This document shows, in pieces, positions 24,626 through 37,291 of a stretch of DNA of 64,000 bases. Numbering within the stretch: the first letter of the stretch is position 1; the number at the start of each line of letters is the position of its first letter. The notes beneath the pieces are model-generated. The model worked only from the letters and a program-made list of their open reading frames with translations. It was not told the origin of the DNA and did no database searches. A program made the translations under genes and the position numbers. The DNA is from Icerya purchasi (taxonomy: Eukaryota > Arthropoda > Insecta > Hemiptera > Monophlebidae), in assembly GCA_039619475.1 (NCBI GenBank), contig CM077116.1, positions 299,874,464-299,938,463 of the forward strand, written 5' to 3'.

Positions 24626-27282
24626 TTTAAAAATTAGAATTAATAACTAAAATAAACTTAAAAATAAATTACCGCAAACAAAGGAAAACGGGCCATTTTC
24701 TATGAACTCCTATTTTATAGTGATTTTAAGCACCCAATACAATATCGTAATCGCCCAATAAAATGATTAAGAAGAGTCACGTGACGTCAAAGTAATAATG
24801 GAACATAAATTAATATTAGTTATTACTGAGCATTTATTATTAGTTGAAACATATCCTTTAAATTTATACGTAAAAAATTCGGAACATAACATGTAATGAA
24901 TTATATATCGGTTAATAAAACAAAACTTAAAACATTCCGCAAAAACACTAATTTCTAATTTCTTTAATCACACAAAAGTGTATATGTACATGTTAATTAT
25001 GAATATATATGTATAGAGTGATCAACTGATATCCATAGACTAGGTATATTTTATTTTGGTTACCTTGAAAAAATTTAAATTACTTTTTATTTAAATATTT
25101 TATAAAAATTTAAAAATTATTAATTTTCCTAAAAATATGCCGTTTTTTTTGCAATAATTTTAATTATTAACCTAAATGTTAAGTTTTATACTGTTTTATA
25201 TAACTGCCAATTTTACCTACAATATGAATGTTTCTAATGTTCATTTTTTAAATATACAGTCCGTAGTATGCAAAATCTGTATTTTAGGCTATACCTAAAC
25301 GTTTTATATAATTAGTCTTTCAGATATTATTTAAAGAACAGTAATTTATTTTTACATACAGTGCAGTAATCTCACATAACGCAAAAAAAAATGGGGCAGT
25401 CCGTGAAATATTATTTTAAATTAATTTATAAACGAATCAAATTAACAACTTTTATATTTAACTGAAAAGAAAAATTATTTCTTTCACACAAAAATTGTTT
25501 GGGATTATATAAAATGTATAGGCATTGAATAAACCACCTGATCTTTAGAAATAAATACATAATTTTTATATTTAAAAGTTCAGTGAAAATGTTCATAAAG
25601 ACAAATATTGCTGGAACCATAGGTATTATATAAAACTATATATTATACTCGGTTGATTGTAACAATATTAGCTATAGAAAAAAAAAGATTTTACAACCAA
25701 AATTATTGTACTGAAATAATAATGATCGCTTATAACGACATAGCGATACAAAATTTTACTTCGCAAGGTTTTTGCAAATGAATTTAAGAGAAAAAAAATT
25801 CTTTCTTTATGTTTTTCTATACAAAAAGAAAATTTCTGTAAATGGAACAGATTTACTGTTACTCTTTATTCGGCTTATGTTGTCAGTGTACGCATTAAAT
25901 TCTTATTGTAATTTAATAAAACTGATAAAAATCTCTGATACATGTCATTGCAAAAAATATAAGAAAACCACTAATTTTATTATAATAAAAAATCAAAAAT
26001 TGCAAAGATCTTTTTTTGTATAGTAATTATTTTTTTATTTTTTGTTCCCATATTGGTTTAGATTTTACTTTTCCATTATCATATATTCAAGTATAAAGAG
26101 AAAATCAAGTTGTTCACCTTTTTTAATGTTATTATAACCAATTTTCACTTTCTATACTTTTTTAAAATTATTTTTAATTACTTAAGACACCTGGTTTATA
26201 TTAGCAGAGCTCGCAATAAAGTATCTTGCTGACTTTATATATTACTTGTAAATTTAAATGGTAAAATTTTAGCATTAAAATTTGTTGAAGTGGATAGCAG
26301 TTTGATACAATAATAATATTTTTCATCATGAAAAAATAAAACAACCAAGCAGGACATAGTTGAATTGAAAAAATTATACTGGAAATATATAAGTATATCC
26401 AAAGGTAAATCATTACTGCCTCAAGATTTGAAAGAGGTGAAAAGTTTATATAAAACTTACAGTGGCGTCTTAAAAATAATAATACTTTTTAGGAAGTAAA
26501 ATTAATTTTTACTGAAATTAAAAAATTTATAATGTTCGTCCGTAATTTAAATATTTACCTTCTAATTACTACATTTCTAAGAAAAATTAATATAGTGTTT
26601 AAAAAATGAGTATTAAGGATGTGTTAACAAGAGGATATGGGGACGATTTTCTTCCCTAAAATAATTTTTTTAGTTGACATTTTTAGACAATTTTTAAATC
26701 TAAGTTTACTTTTTGATTAAAATTTTGGGTCAGATCAGATTTTAGTTCCTACTTTTTTCATAATTTCAGTTTCAATTAAAAGATTAAAAATATAAGATTT
26801 AAATTATAATTTTAGCTGAAACATAAGAAAAATTTAATTAATACAAATTATAATATTAAGCCGACATTTAAAAAAATAATCAGTGTTTGTAATCAATATT
26901 TTTCGATTTTACTCCACAAAAAAAAAAAAAAACAAAATAAAATTTAAAAAACGTTTGTGAATGAAAAAATATGTGATCGACTTAAACATTTATCATTTTC
27001 TGAAATCTATTATTAACTAATAATTATATTTTTTCTACTTCTTTATTTTTTGCTGATGATATCTTATTTATTCTTTTTCTAACAGTTTCTCTCTTACTGA
27101 TAACATGCTTCACAAAAAAATCAAGTAAACTCGGCGCTCTGTGCTTTTATCTAAAGCCTACGGCTAAAATTATGAAACATGGAACATACTTTAGCCTAAT
27201 TTGCTGAATGCCGACTTTGTAACTGTTGTTGTTCTATTTGGAAATTATGAATGAAGAAATACAAAAAGTACAGATAATCGTT
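24626..27282. other. FBXO11 upstream region and AT-rich intergenic DNA
   Basis: The first few hundred bases upstream of the FBXO11 start should hold its promoter and 5' UTR. I cannot place an initiator or TATA box with any confidence. A CACGTGAC-type E-box-like site lies at 24778-24786. The rest, to 27282, is very AT-rich. Open frames there (25426, 25772, 26201) are low-complexity and unconvincing. Confidence 0.4.
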
Positions 27283-27489
27283 TTATTTTTCTGTTTGTTC
27301 TACATGGTCCTTTGAAGTAATGGACAGTATGGGTTTATAATAACTAAAATAACTGATACAATTTTTCGAATCGATCCTTTCAATGTGGCAAGCAAAGACT
27401 GTATCAATGCACGACCCACCACAAGTAGTCGATAGAGCGAGATTTGTTTTGAGCTGTAATCCGAAAGTTTCTTCCATAAACTGAACCAA
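27283..27489 (-). pseudogene. C-terminal fragment of a repetitive-element protein
   Basis: A 68-codon frame reads FMEETFGLQLKTNLALSTT, CGGSCIDTVFACHIE, then CISYFSYYKPILSI. The module 'T-x-G-x-C/T-ID-x-VF ... YxSYFSYHxPI' recurs, as I recall, at the ends of repeated insect proteins annotated as PIF1-like helicases. I cannot name the element firmly. It abuts the R1-like LINE block on the same strand. Confidence 0.35.
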
Positions 27490-27499
27490 TCAGTAACCT

Positions 27500-29130
27500 G
27501 AAGACGTTGAAGGAGGGCAGTCAGGACCGGAGCAAATGAACATTATCGAGGCTTGGTACTAAATCAAATGATTATGTAATATGTACACTCAAATGCGTTG
27601 CCACCAACCAACGTGTTCATGGCCTTTACCTTCACACGTCTTACACTGATACTAGAACCGTACGGCTCCCTGCGATCTTTATCAGCTAGTTAGCTTAAGA
27701 CCAATCGAAAGATATGATTTCAGCGCTGGAGAACGCGCCAACGAGAGCATTGAGGAACATGCGGTAGACCGCCTTGCTGTCGAGCCACCTTACTCTACTC
27801 CAGAGTGGCCTGCTCAGTATTCCCTCAGCCATCTCAGAGTTGGTCCACTCTGGGAGTGTGATAGATAACTCAACTTCTTCGGGGCCCCTAAAGGGAACGT
27901 CAGCGAGGAGGAAGTCGACCACGTTCTCTGTGGTTGTTATCAAGACACCGAGTGGCATCCTAGATGGACGATCCAGGGCATAGTTCCGTCTGACCCGTGA
28001 TGACCGGCCGGCCGCGTCGCAGCCAGTAAAGTGCTGCTCTTTTCCACACTAGGCGATCCAGGGGAAGCACTTCCGATATCACACACAGTGCAGCAGTGGG
28101 TGTAGTCCTGTACCTTTGGAACATCAACAACAGCGTGGGTCTTTGTGTCATTCTCATACAATGACGAAGCCTAGTTTACGTTATTCGCTACGCAAAGACG
28201 CTGGCACAGTATCCCACTATTGCCTCCCCTAGGTCCAGATAGCTAGGCGAACCGTGCGAAAATGCAGACCTCACCCGACCCGTGCTAAATTGTCAACGAC
28301 GTGGTAACTGGTCTCTGACTCACCACGTCAAAGTGGCCTTTCATCTTAGCACCCGTTAAGAATTGTGACGAGTCCCAGGAGGAAAAATCAACGACCGCCG
28401 ACCTTGAATGCCGGCTGCCAGTCAAGCTTTCCCCGAAGCAAGACCGCAACAGACTTGTTTGCACTGAATGACAGCCTGTTCCTATCTGCCAATCGATCAG
28501 CCAATGCACAACATTCATCTGCTGTTGCCTGGAGAACATGTCTAGAGTTCGCCTTCACCAAAATAGACAAATCATTCGCATAAGCCACGAGATGAACACC
28601 GTCTGGTCAATGTTGTCAGAGAAGACGGTTAAACAGAAGCGGCCACATCACGGGTCTGATGCGCGTTCCCTGCAGGCAGCCCCTGTCCAGCCACTTTCCC
28701 ACAAACCGACTGTCTTCAAAGGCGATTATCGCCTGACAGTGGGGAAAGTAACTTGCGAACAGAGCCAATAAGTTACCCTCCATACCAGTCTTGCAGACCT
28801 CATGGAACTTCTAACTGCAGTTGGCCATGTCAAACGCTCCCATGATGTCAAATAATAGCCCGATAATGTACTTTGTCAACGTCTCATCAACAAACTCTAG
28901 GAAGGAATTCACGGCATCTTCTGTGCTTCTCCCTGGCCGATAACCAAATTGCCTGGGTGTCTAACCACGCCTTATTATACAAGATGGCCATCAGACGAGC
29001 CAACACCAGAACCTCTTTGTCCTACTACAGTGGTCCGCTATACGGTTTATCAAATTCTATGGTAATTTGCTGAAGCCACGAATTGAGAATTTCCACACCT
29101 CGGCTTCAATCATGCTAACCTCGTCTATGA
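27500..29130 (-). pseudogene. R1-like non-LTR retrotransposon remnant
   Basis: This block is clearly more GC-rich than its surroundings. On the minus strand it reads, across several frames, a reverse transcriptase: RIRPVMWPLLFN, then MAYANDLSILVKANSRHVLQ (the YADD box, here YAND), LADRLADRNRLSFSANKSV and, near the 3' end, LLADVPFRGPEEVELSITLP. Multiple stops and shifts show it is dead. The catalytic Asp pair is altered to Asn-Asp. The clade call (R1-like) rests on motif style only. Confidence 0.65.
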
Positions 29131-29339
29131 AAATGATAAAATTATAAAAACATTCTTCATTTACACCTGTATTTTAACAAGCTATTAATATTGCATCGCA
29201 GTGGCACAAGCAAAAAAGTTTCTAACATGATTTGCTTCATGTATTTTTATTTTTTGTTTATTCTGTTATTTTTTGTTTTTGTTACTACTACAGGGGTATT
29301 CTTATTATAAGCGCGCTACTTTCGTCTCCCTTCCCGTGT

Positions 29340-30900
29340 AACACTCCCGAATAATGCTTTTGGGCGGTTATGTCATGACTAAAGCATGTTCCATGCTAAA
29401 ACTTGTCACTCTCAAAAATTCTTTATCTTATTTTCATCTATCCATTTCTTCAGAAAAATCAGATTTTATAATTTTCACATTTCACTTCTATAGTCGTTCT
29501 ATAGTTAACATTTCCTTGTGCCCCTGTTCTATTCTCTTAGTCAGTTCTTTCTCCTACTTCTGCATTACTCTGAGTAGTATCCTATCCTTTCACGATCACA
29601 TCAACTGTCTCTATACTTCTGCTCCTAAAAGAACTAATTTACTAAAAGTTTTCTCTTTCCAGAAACTGAGTCGTAATTCTTATATTTTACTGATGCTATG
29701 TAAGTCTGTAATCCTTTATAAATTTGATTATTTCTCATTCCTTTATGCTTGTCCTTAAATCCCTTCTCTTAATGCTTAATTAAATCCAAAATTTTGTTTT
29801 TGTATTTGTATTGGGATACTCAATTCCGCTCAAATTCCACTCATTTTGTCAGAAACTACATTTTATCTATTATTTATTTGAAGACTTCATTTAAGTGAAA
29901 GATTCCTAATTAAAAGTCTTCATATCATTAATTCCAAATTCCTTAATTCTTATTGATATATATATATAACTGTCGTTTCTCCCTTTCTAAAACTTCAATA
30001 TCATTCTTGATCCCTTCTGAACTAATATTTTTTTCTTCTTTTATTTTCCATTGTAATAAATATCCTTATTTCACTTGTAACTTCTTTGATTTTATTTAAT
30101 CTTCTAATCTACTTTTTCTTTCTTCATACATTAAATCTCTTCTCTATCTTGCCATACATAATGAATATAATTATGTTTTATATTCCCTTTTCCCTTAATC
30201 TTGATTTTCACAAATAGCTTAAAATCTATCTTAGGCGCTGGGATCACTTTCACTTTTCCAACTCTTAACTTTTTCAAATTCTTTAAACTTCCTTCATTTT
30301 CCTCTATATTCCTAGCCAAATTCTGTATCATCAACTAGTAACATATTCAAGTTTTTTCTATCCTTTGATTTAATAGATGTTTTACAAACCACTTCCAATT
30401 TTTTCTCCAAACTCTCCTCCGATCCAATTGTTCTTTATATCCATTCCTTCATATTTAATTTATTTGTTTCCCATAACGCTTTTATCAATCTGCTATGGAT
30501 TTCGAATCATTGTGGCATTTTTGGCACCAGTGGGTAGACTTTTGGGTACATTCAGTTATAAGCAATGGTCGCTTCATAAGTACATTTGCTTCCCAAAGTT
30601 CGTTTTTCTCTTTTCTCATTTTCACCGTGAGTTTTGGTTTGATTATTGCCTATCTTTTTTTTCAGTCTCAACTCCTTTTACCTTGCCATTTAGCCGTCTC
30701 CCATCTTTCCTTTAGTTCATCAACTTTCCTGACATTAGCTACTCTGCCTTCAGCTTAATTATAGTTTGTTTCCTGCTTTGCTTTACCATTTTTTTCTTAT
30801 TCAGTCGCCTTTATGGCTTTTTTATTCTCTACAATAATTTAATTTGCGATAAGAATCATATTTTATTTGAATGTCTCATTATTTTATAAAAAAATGCGAT
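29340..30900 (+). pseudogene. Jockey/I-type LINE remnant (reverse transcriptase 3' half onward)
   Basis: The plus strand shows RT thumb motifs HDHINCLYTSAPKRTNLLKV, then LMLCKSVILYKFDYFSFLYA, continued by frames like IGILNSAQIPLILSE. Near 30850 a zinc-knuckle tail reads DKNHILFEC. The T-rich codon bias comes from AT drift. The RNase H part that should sit near 30400-30750 is not recognisable. Heavily frameshifted. The T-rich 112-codon frame at 30377 lies inside it and shows no clear motif. Confidence 0.55.
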
Positions 30901-32175
30901 CTTTTACTCCAGTCTTCTGAATTTTGAACCCCACATACCTTTTATAATGCTTATTGCACTCTCTCTCTTCCATCTTTTTCAGTTATTCTTTTGTTTGTTT
31001 CTTTTATTTCTATAATTTCTAAACTTTTTCAAATATGACCTTTGGCCCTTCCAATTCCTCATGTTCAATAAATGTCCGTCTCTGACATGCCCCCCTCCAT
31101 TCGCGATTATTTCAGCAGTATGGAACATATGCATAGTAAATAAGCCAACTGTCACAAAACAATAGATGATGTTGAAAAAATTGTGAATTAAAAGTGTAAT
31201 ATTAAATACTCAATTTCATATATTGATTTAACAAGCGAATCATTTAAATATAATCACTTTCTCATTTCTAGAGGAGAAAATTTTACTTCATCTTCACTAC
31301 ATGAATTAATGCCTATTCTACACAATAGATTTTATAATATTTTTATTTTTACAATATAAATAAATATTACAGATATCGGATATTTATTTATAATTTTTAT
31401 TAAATTGTGTTTATTTCCAAGAAAAATGAGGTAGATTTATATTTCTGTATTGCATATAGAATTAGTTGTAATTATGTAACTTCTAGCAAATAGATAGCCT
31501 GAATTATATAGCTTCACTTGATGTTGAAAAAAAAATTGTAAATAAAATCAAATCATATAAACCTTTAATACTATGAAAATAAAACAATCTACAATAAAAA
31601 TTATAGTTAGGTTAATTTTTTATAAGCTAAGAAATGGCAAAAAGAAATACAAAAATATATCTACAGAGCTCCTTGCTCGGATTCTTCTTTATTTAAATTG
31701 ATCCCTGTTTAAAAATATTAAACAGTATTTTGTTAAATATATTTTTGTTTTTAATAGTTATTTCTAAGTTTATCAAAATTTATTATTATAATTTTTCACT
31801 ATACTTTTTTAAAATTAAAACTGAATTTATTACAATTCTTATTTCCCCAATGCTTCAGACCGAAACAATATAATGTTTCACCTTTGAAGATAATGCTACA
31901 CTCAAATTTCCAGCCTCAGCGTCGCGAAAATGTTATAAAAAGTTGGCGATCGAAAATAATAAAACAATAGATTGTAAATTGTTAGGCAATAAAATATTTT
32001 CAAAGAATATCAATATTTTAAGAATTCATAGGAAAATACACATAAAAAGAAAAAATACAGTAGAACAAAATCACAGTTAAAAATTACAAAATTTAAAAAA
32101 AAATCTGTAACATTAATTTTATTATTGTTTTAATGTAAAAAAGCGACATTATAATGTTTAATTAAACTTCATAAC
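30901..32175. other. Intergenic, unassigned
   Basis: AT-rich with no recognisable coding or repeat boundaries up to the hAT-type element at 32176. Confidence 0.45.
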
Positions 32176-32901
32176 CAGGGCTTGAAAGCCAGCCGAAAGC
32201 CAAAAGCTAAAAGCTGAAAGCCAATCATTTTTAGATGTCATAAGCTTAATCCAAAAGCCATATTTAAAATTCCATAAGCTAAAAGCCTAAAGCTTAAGCT
32301 ATATTCAAAATTTAAACAGTCGAAAGACGAAAGCTTAAGCTTTATTTTTCAAGAACATAAGCCGTATTAAGTTTAAGCTGTATTATTATTCAGCTTTCAA
32401 GCCAAAAGCTAAAAACTGAAAGCCAATCACTTTTTAGATGTCATAAGCTTAATCCAAAAGCCATATTTAAAATTCCATAAGCTAAAAGCCTAAAGCTTAA
32501 GCTATATTCAAAATTTAAACAGTCGAAAGACGAAAGCTTAAGCTGTATTTCTAAAAAAGCTAAATTAAGCTTCATATTCGGCATAAGCTTTTTTTTTTAA
32601 TTTTTTGATTTTGCATTTTTGACATAATTATTCACGTAAGAAATTGTTTTTAAAAACTTTTATTTTTGTGCGGAAAGAAAAACGTTGAAGTTCCAGTAGC
32701 AATGCTTAATAGTTTGATGCATAGTAATTAGTAAATGATTTTAATTTACATCTATTGAAATTCATTTCGTAAGCTGAAAGCTGAAAGCTTAAGCCGTATT
32801 TTAAATGTAAACAGCCTAAAGCCGAAAGCTTAAGCTGTATTTTTCAAGGACATAAGCCGTATTAAGTTTAAGCTGTATTATTATTCAGCTTTCAAGCCCT
32901 G
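32176..32901 (+). mobile_element. hAT-type non-autonomous element with AAGCTT minisatellite, copy 1
   Basis: Starts CAGGGCTTGAAAGCC and ends GGCTTTCAAGCCCTG-type sequence (GCTTTCAAGCCCTG), i.e. terminal inverted repeats of at least 14 bp. The interior is a tangle of short units such as AAAGCCTAAAGCTTAAGCT and GAAAGCTTAAGC, with larger duplications (32215-32330 repeated at 32420-32545). No ORF. Flanking 8-mers (TTCATAAC and ATCAGTGG) do not match, unlike copy 2. Confidence 0.7.
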
Positions 32902-34239
32902 ATCAGTGGTTTATCTATATCTATCACCGCATTTTTATCAACTATTCAATTAATTTTGAGTGCACGGCATATTATGTTTCATTAAGCTTGTTTTATATTA
33001 ATACAAAATACTTTTGTATCAACTGATTAATTTACATAAAATAGAAATGTGACCATATAAAATTTTTCAGTTTGACAAATTGAGCATCTATTATTATAAT
33101 ATAGAGATATTTAGAGTTTGAAGAAACCAAGTTTTGGTAAAATTTCAGTTCTGATTATTTTACCCATCAATCAGTGTTCAATTTCAAAACGATTTTCAAT
33201 AGTGCAATTACATATAATAAAAATTTTTGGAAAGTTTGGATTTAAAACAGCTGTGGACTTTAATGATTAAGAAGTATGAGCTAGTATAGTTTTCATAGAA
33301 ATTACTTCAGAAACAATTAAACATTGCATGCAGTTCTATTGTTCCTAAACAATGTGATATAAGAAATAAACAAGAAATATGTACAGTGAGAATGTTCAGA
33401 CTGCTGTCACATCATGTGCGCTTACACATGATAATAAAAAATGTAGTACTTAAATTTTATATGGAGTTGTAATGCATTGTGATATGTTGTGATCATATTG
33501 AAGTCACATCATGTACCTCACATTATGTTTTTAAGGCGCTGTGATGTTACTTTTTTGTCAGTTCTGGAGATTAACATACTCGTATTTTTCTGGTATGAGG
33601 CAATATTTTATAATTGTTGACTTGTGAGTAAACTTTATTGTCCTTAGTATTTCAAATAGATGAACATTTGATATAAGCAGTAAGGAATTATCTAATTTTA
33701 TACAACACAAAATTAGTTGATTACCATGATTAGAATTTATAGCAAATGATTTGGGAGGGAATTGAAAAAGAATTAAAAATGCTAAGTGTTAACTAGCATA
33801 CAATATAATATTTAATAAATTCATTATTCAATTAAACATTACAATTTTTATTATGTATAGCATTTATTAACCAATTAATCAATCTACTCATTCCATTTAA
33901 CATATATCCAAAGTGGTATATGTCATAGTTGAATAAATCAACTTTAAAAGTTAATTACATATTTTAAAAACAATAATCAGGAAACAAAATTTGATATCAA
34001 ATATATAAAGATAAAATAATAAATATTAAAAGGTTTTTGAACATAAAAAAAAAACTTATTTAAAAATAAAAATTTTTATCAAAAATTATGTATTTTAGCA
34101 GTTTTTAACATCAATAAAAATTGAATAATATGGATTACAATTTTATACTCCAAATAAGTTTTATATCATTATAGTAACCAATATTGTACTTTTAGAAAAT
34201 AAATGCATATAACTTTTCCCACTATCTGATAATATCTGA
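32902..34239. other. Intergenic, unassigned
   Basis: AT-rich. The stretch 33395-33560 (TCACATCATGTGCGC ... GAAGTCACATCATGTACCTCAC) resembles 36570-36700, a diverged repeat of unknown type. Nothing else recognised. Confidence 0.4.
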
Positions 34240-34245
34240 CTTCAT

Positions 34246-34960
34246 GTGTGTCCTTCAGGCTATCAGTTTACCTCTTGCTCGACCCCCCCTCTCATCAGAC
34301 TTTTTCATTTTTTTTGTTTACAATCACTTATACACAATCTTTCCTTTCACCACTCTATCTGTTTTGATATGCTATGGGACCCTGGTCATAAAGGCATCGA
34401 GGGTAACAAAATAGCAGATACTTTAGCTCAGGTTGCTGCCGCTCCCGCTTTTACTTTAAAAAGATCCCTAGTAATAATCTATTGTCCTTAAGTAAGAAAT
34501 TTCATTTTGAATTTTGGTCAAATATGTACCCTTCTTCTTTTACCAATGATAGTTCCTTCTACCTCTCAATTCAACTTAACCTTTCTACTAATTCTTGGTT
34601 CTCAGAATTCTCTTCTCTTCCACATTCTATCATTGTCCCTGTTATTCACTTGCACTTCAATCACACTCCATTGTGTTCTTCTTATTATTATTTCTCTTTG
34701 GTTTCCCCTCCTTATTGTCGTCTACATCTCAATGAAGCATTTGTTTGTGATGCTAATCTTTATTTACTTGTTTTAAAATTAAGGTTCCTGCTCCCTACTG
34801 TGCTTCCTATATGCTATCCATTCCATCTCAGTCTGTTGTTCCTGCCATTGGTTCCTTTATTTCTGCCATTTCTGATCGAATTAAGTTTTAATTAGTTAAC
34901 TCTTCTTCCTATTGTTTCTGGGTAAGGCCTTGGATGACGAGCCCCCCCCGCAATAAAAAA
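34246..34960 (+). pseudogene. LINE 3' end: RNase H tail and zinc knuckle
   Basis: The plus strand has DMLWDPGHKGIEGNKIADTL followed by AQVAAAP, the C-terminal signature of LINE RNase H (W-x-PGH-x-GI-x-GN-x-xAD). In the next frame follow IHLHFNHTPLCSS and VSPPYCRLHLNEAFVCDANL, the Cys/His motif that ends Jockey/I-type ORF2. An AATAAA and A-rich tail follow a C-run at 34940-34970. No upstream reverse transcriptase is attached, so this is a 5'-truncated copy. Confidence 0.65.
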
Positions 34961-35541
34961 AATATAAATGCATAAGTAATAAACATTTAAAATAACAAAA
35001 AAGAAAACACTTGATTTTAATCAAGAATAAGATACAGAGATATTAATGACTTTTTATTGATTACACAAAAAGAAAATCAATGTATTCACAATATATAATA
35101 CATTTTTAAAGTTTTTTTATTCAACTGCAAAGTATGCTATTGTATATAAATATACACTAAATAGATAAAGAATGAATTCGGTAATCGATTAATAAAATGA
35201 TGTACATAATAGAAAATGTAATGTTTAACCTAATAATGAATTTATAAAAATTATGTCATATACAAGTTAATGTTTGGTATTTGTAATTCATTTTCTACTT
35301 CTTGTTAAACTGTTTGCTGTAAAATAATATCGCGATAATCAATTAATTTTTTATTATATAAAATGGGACAATTTCTAACTTTTTCTATCAAACGTTTAGC
35401 TATTTTAAATAAAAACTACTTCAGGCAAAAATATAAATAAACTATTTCAAAATAATGTCAATTTTAATGTAAATGTAACTACCAGAAGTGAAATTAAAAA
35501 AAGCATAAACTCACATACTGTATTTTAAGAACATTATATAA
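34961..35541. other. Intergenic, unassigned
   Basis: AT-rich spacer between the LINE 3' end and the hAT-type element. No feature seen. Confidence 0.45.
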
Positions 35542-35549
35542 GTACAAAC

Positions 35550-36555
35550 TAGGGCTTGAAAGCTGAACAATAATACGTCTTAAACTTAATACAGCTTATG
35601 TCATTGAAAAATACAGCTTAAGCTTTCGGCTTTTGGCTATTTGAATTTAAAATACGGCTTAAGCTTTCAGCTTTCAGCTTATGAAATGAATTTCAATAGA
35701 TGTAAATTAAAATCATTTACTAATTACTATGCATCTAACTATTAAGCATTACTATCGAAACTTCAACTTTTTTCTTTCTGCACAAAAATAAAAGTTTTTA
35801 GAAACAATTTCTTACGCGAATAATTATGTCAAAAATGCAAAATCAGGAAATTTAAAAAAAAAAGCTCAAGCCGAATATAAAGCTTAATTTAGCTTTTTTA
35901 GAAATACAGCTTAAGCTTTCATCTTTCGACTGTTTAAATTTTGAATACATCTTAATCTTTAGTCTTTTAGATTATGGAAATTTAAATATGGCTTTTGGAT
36001 TAAGCTTATGACATCTAAAAAGTGATTGGCTTTCAGTTTTTAGCTTTTGGCTTGAAAGCTGAATAATAATACAGCTTAAACTTAATACGGCTTATGTTCT
36101 TGAAAAATAAAGCTTAAGCTTTCGGCTTTTGGCTGTTTGAATTTGAAATATGGCTTAGGCTTTCTGCTTTTGGCTGTTTAAATTTAAAATACGGCTTAAG
36201 CTTTCAGCTTTCGGCTTACAAAATGAATTTCAATATATGTAAATTAAAATCATTTACTAATTACTATGCATCAAACTATTAAGCATTACTACTGGAACTT
36301 CAACTTTTTTTTTTCCTCACAAAAATAAAAGTTTTTAAAAATAATTTGTTACGTGAATAATTATGTCAAAAATGCAAAATCAAAAAATTTAAAAAAAAAG
36401 CTTAAGCCGAATATAAAGCTTAATTTAGCTTTTTTAGAAATACAGCTTAAGCTTTCGTCTTTTGACTGTTTAAGTTTTGAATATAGCTTATGACATCTAA
36501 AAATGATTGTCTTTCAGCTTTTAGCTTTTGGCTTTCAGCTGGCTTTCAAGCCCTG
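35550..36555 (-). mobile_element. hAT-type non-autonomous element with AAGCTT minisatellite, copy 2
   Basis: Ends are TAGGGCTTGAAAGC and its inverse GCTTTCAAGCCCTG. An exact 8-bp direct repeat GTACAAAC flanks both sides (35542-35549 and 36556-36563). An 8-bp target duplication together with CAGGG-type ends is the mark of the hAT superfamily. The interior matches copy 1 in reverse orientation, with extra duplicated blocks (TTCAATAGATGTAAATTAAAATC-type segment present at about 35690 and again at 36230). No ORF, hence dependent on a transposase elsewhere. Confidence 0.85.
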
Positions 36556-36563
36556 GTACAAAC

Positions 36564-37291
36564 ACATTGCTGACACGTCACATGCACTCACGTGACAACC
36601 TAAAATCCAGAGTGGTGTTTTAATACTGTCCGATCACACTGTAGTCACGTCATGTAAATCACACCAAATTTTTAAAAAACTTTGTAAACACTGAATTCAA
36701 TCTTCGTTAATTGAAATGTGAATGCAGCAAGCAATACAGCTAATAAACTTTTGTCTGTTTTGTATGAGCAAGATCACGATCTTTTCTTTGTGATTCCACC
36801 AATGGAGCGATCATCAGTGACAGGTCGATGTGTTTGAGGAGTGTTGGTCCGTATTTGTTGAAATGCTCGCGTGTGCTCTCTAAAATATGTACACACTGTG
36901 TGATCATTTGGAGAAAATATCATGGTCATGTTTTCGCTCCTGTTCGCTCGCCTAATGTGGGCTCGGCAAGTATGTAGGTTTTTCCCAACACGAGAACGGT
37001 TAATCGAAACACAACATTATAGTTTTATTAATTGGCTAAAGCGTTTTAAATTCCTTAGAAAACCAATTAAATAAGAAAATACAAAATATGATAGACATTT
37101 TGAATTTTGAATTTTAAAAACGAATAAAAATTTGTTAGTAATTTATCATACAACTTATCAACATGTTTAAAAATCCATTTATTCCACTATCCCTCAGCAA
37201 TAAGTTTTTTTGAGTAAATAGTGCAAAGGAGACTATTTCTTTTATTATTATATGCTTTATATTAGCTTCGCCAGTTTATGATGGAATTTTT
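36564..37291. other. Intergenic, locally GC-richer, unassigned
   Basis: 36570-37010 is less AT-rich than the surroundings and contains TCACGTGAC and CACACTGTGTGATCA palindromes. It shares diverged similarity with 33395-33560. I see no protein-coding frame and no RNA gene. It may be a decayed repeat or regulatory DNA. Confidence 0.35.

Noticed and set aside
30377..30758. Possible membrane protein of 87-112 codons
   Set aside because: It lies inside a T-rich, frameshifted LINE remnant and overlapping frames look equally hydrophobic, which points to base composition.
34482..34895. 137-codon open frame as a host gene
   Set aside because: It contains the SPPYC...CDANL zinc-knuckle end of a LINE ORF2 just after the RNase H motif, so it belongs to that element.
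32176..36555. AAGCTT repeats as a CRISPR-like or regularly spaced array
   Set aside because: Units are irregular, occur in both orientations and sit inside inverted terminal repeats with a target duplication in one copy; this is an animal genome.
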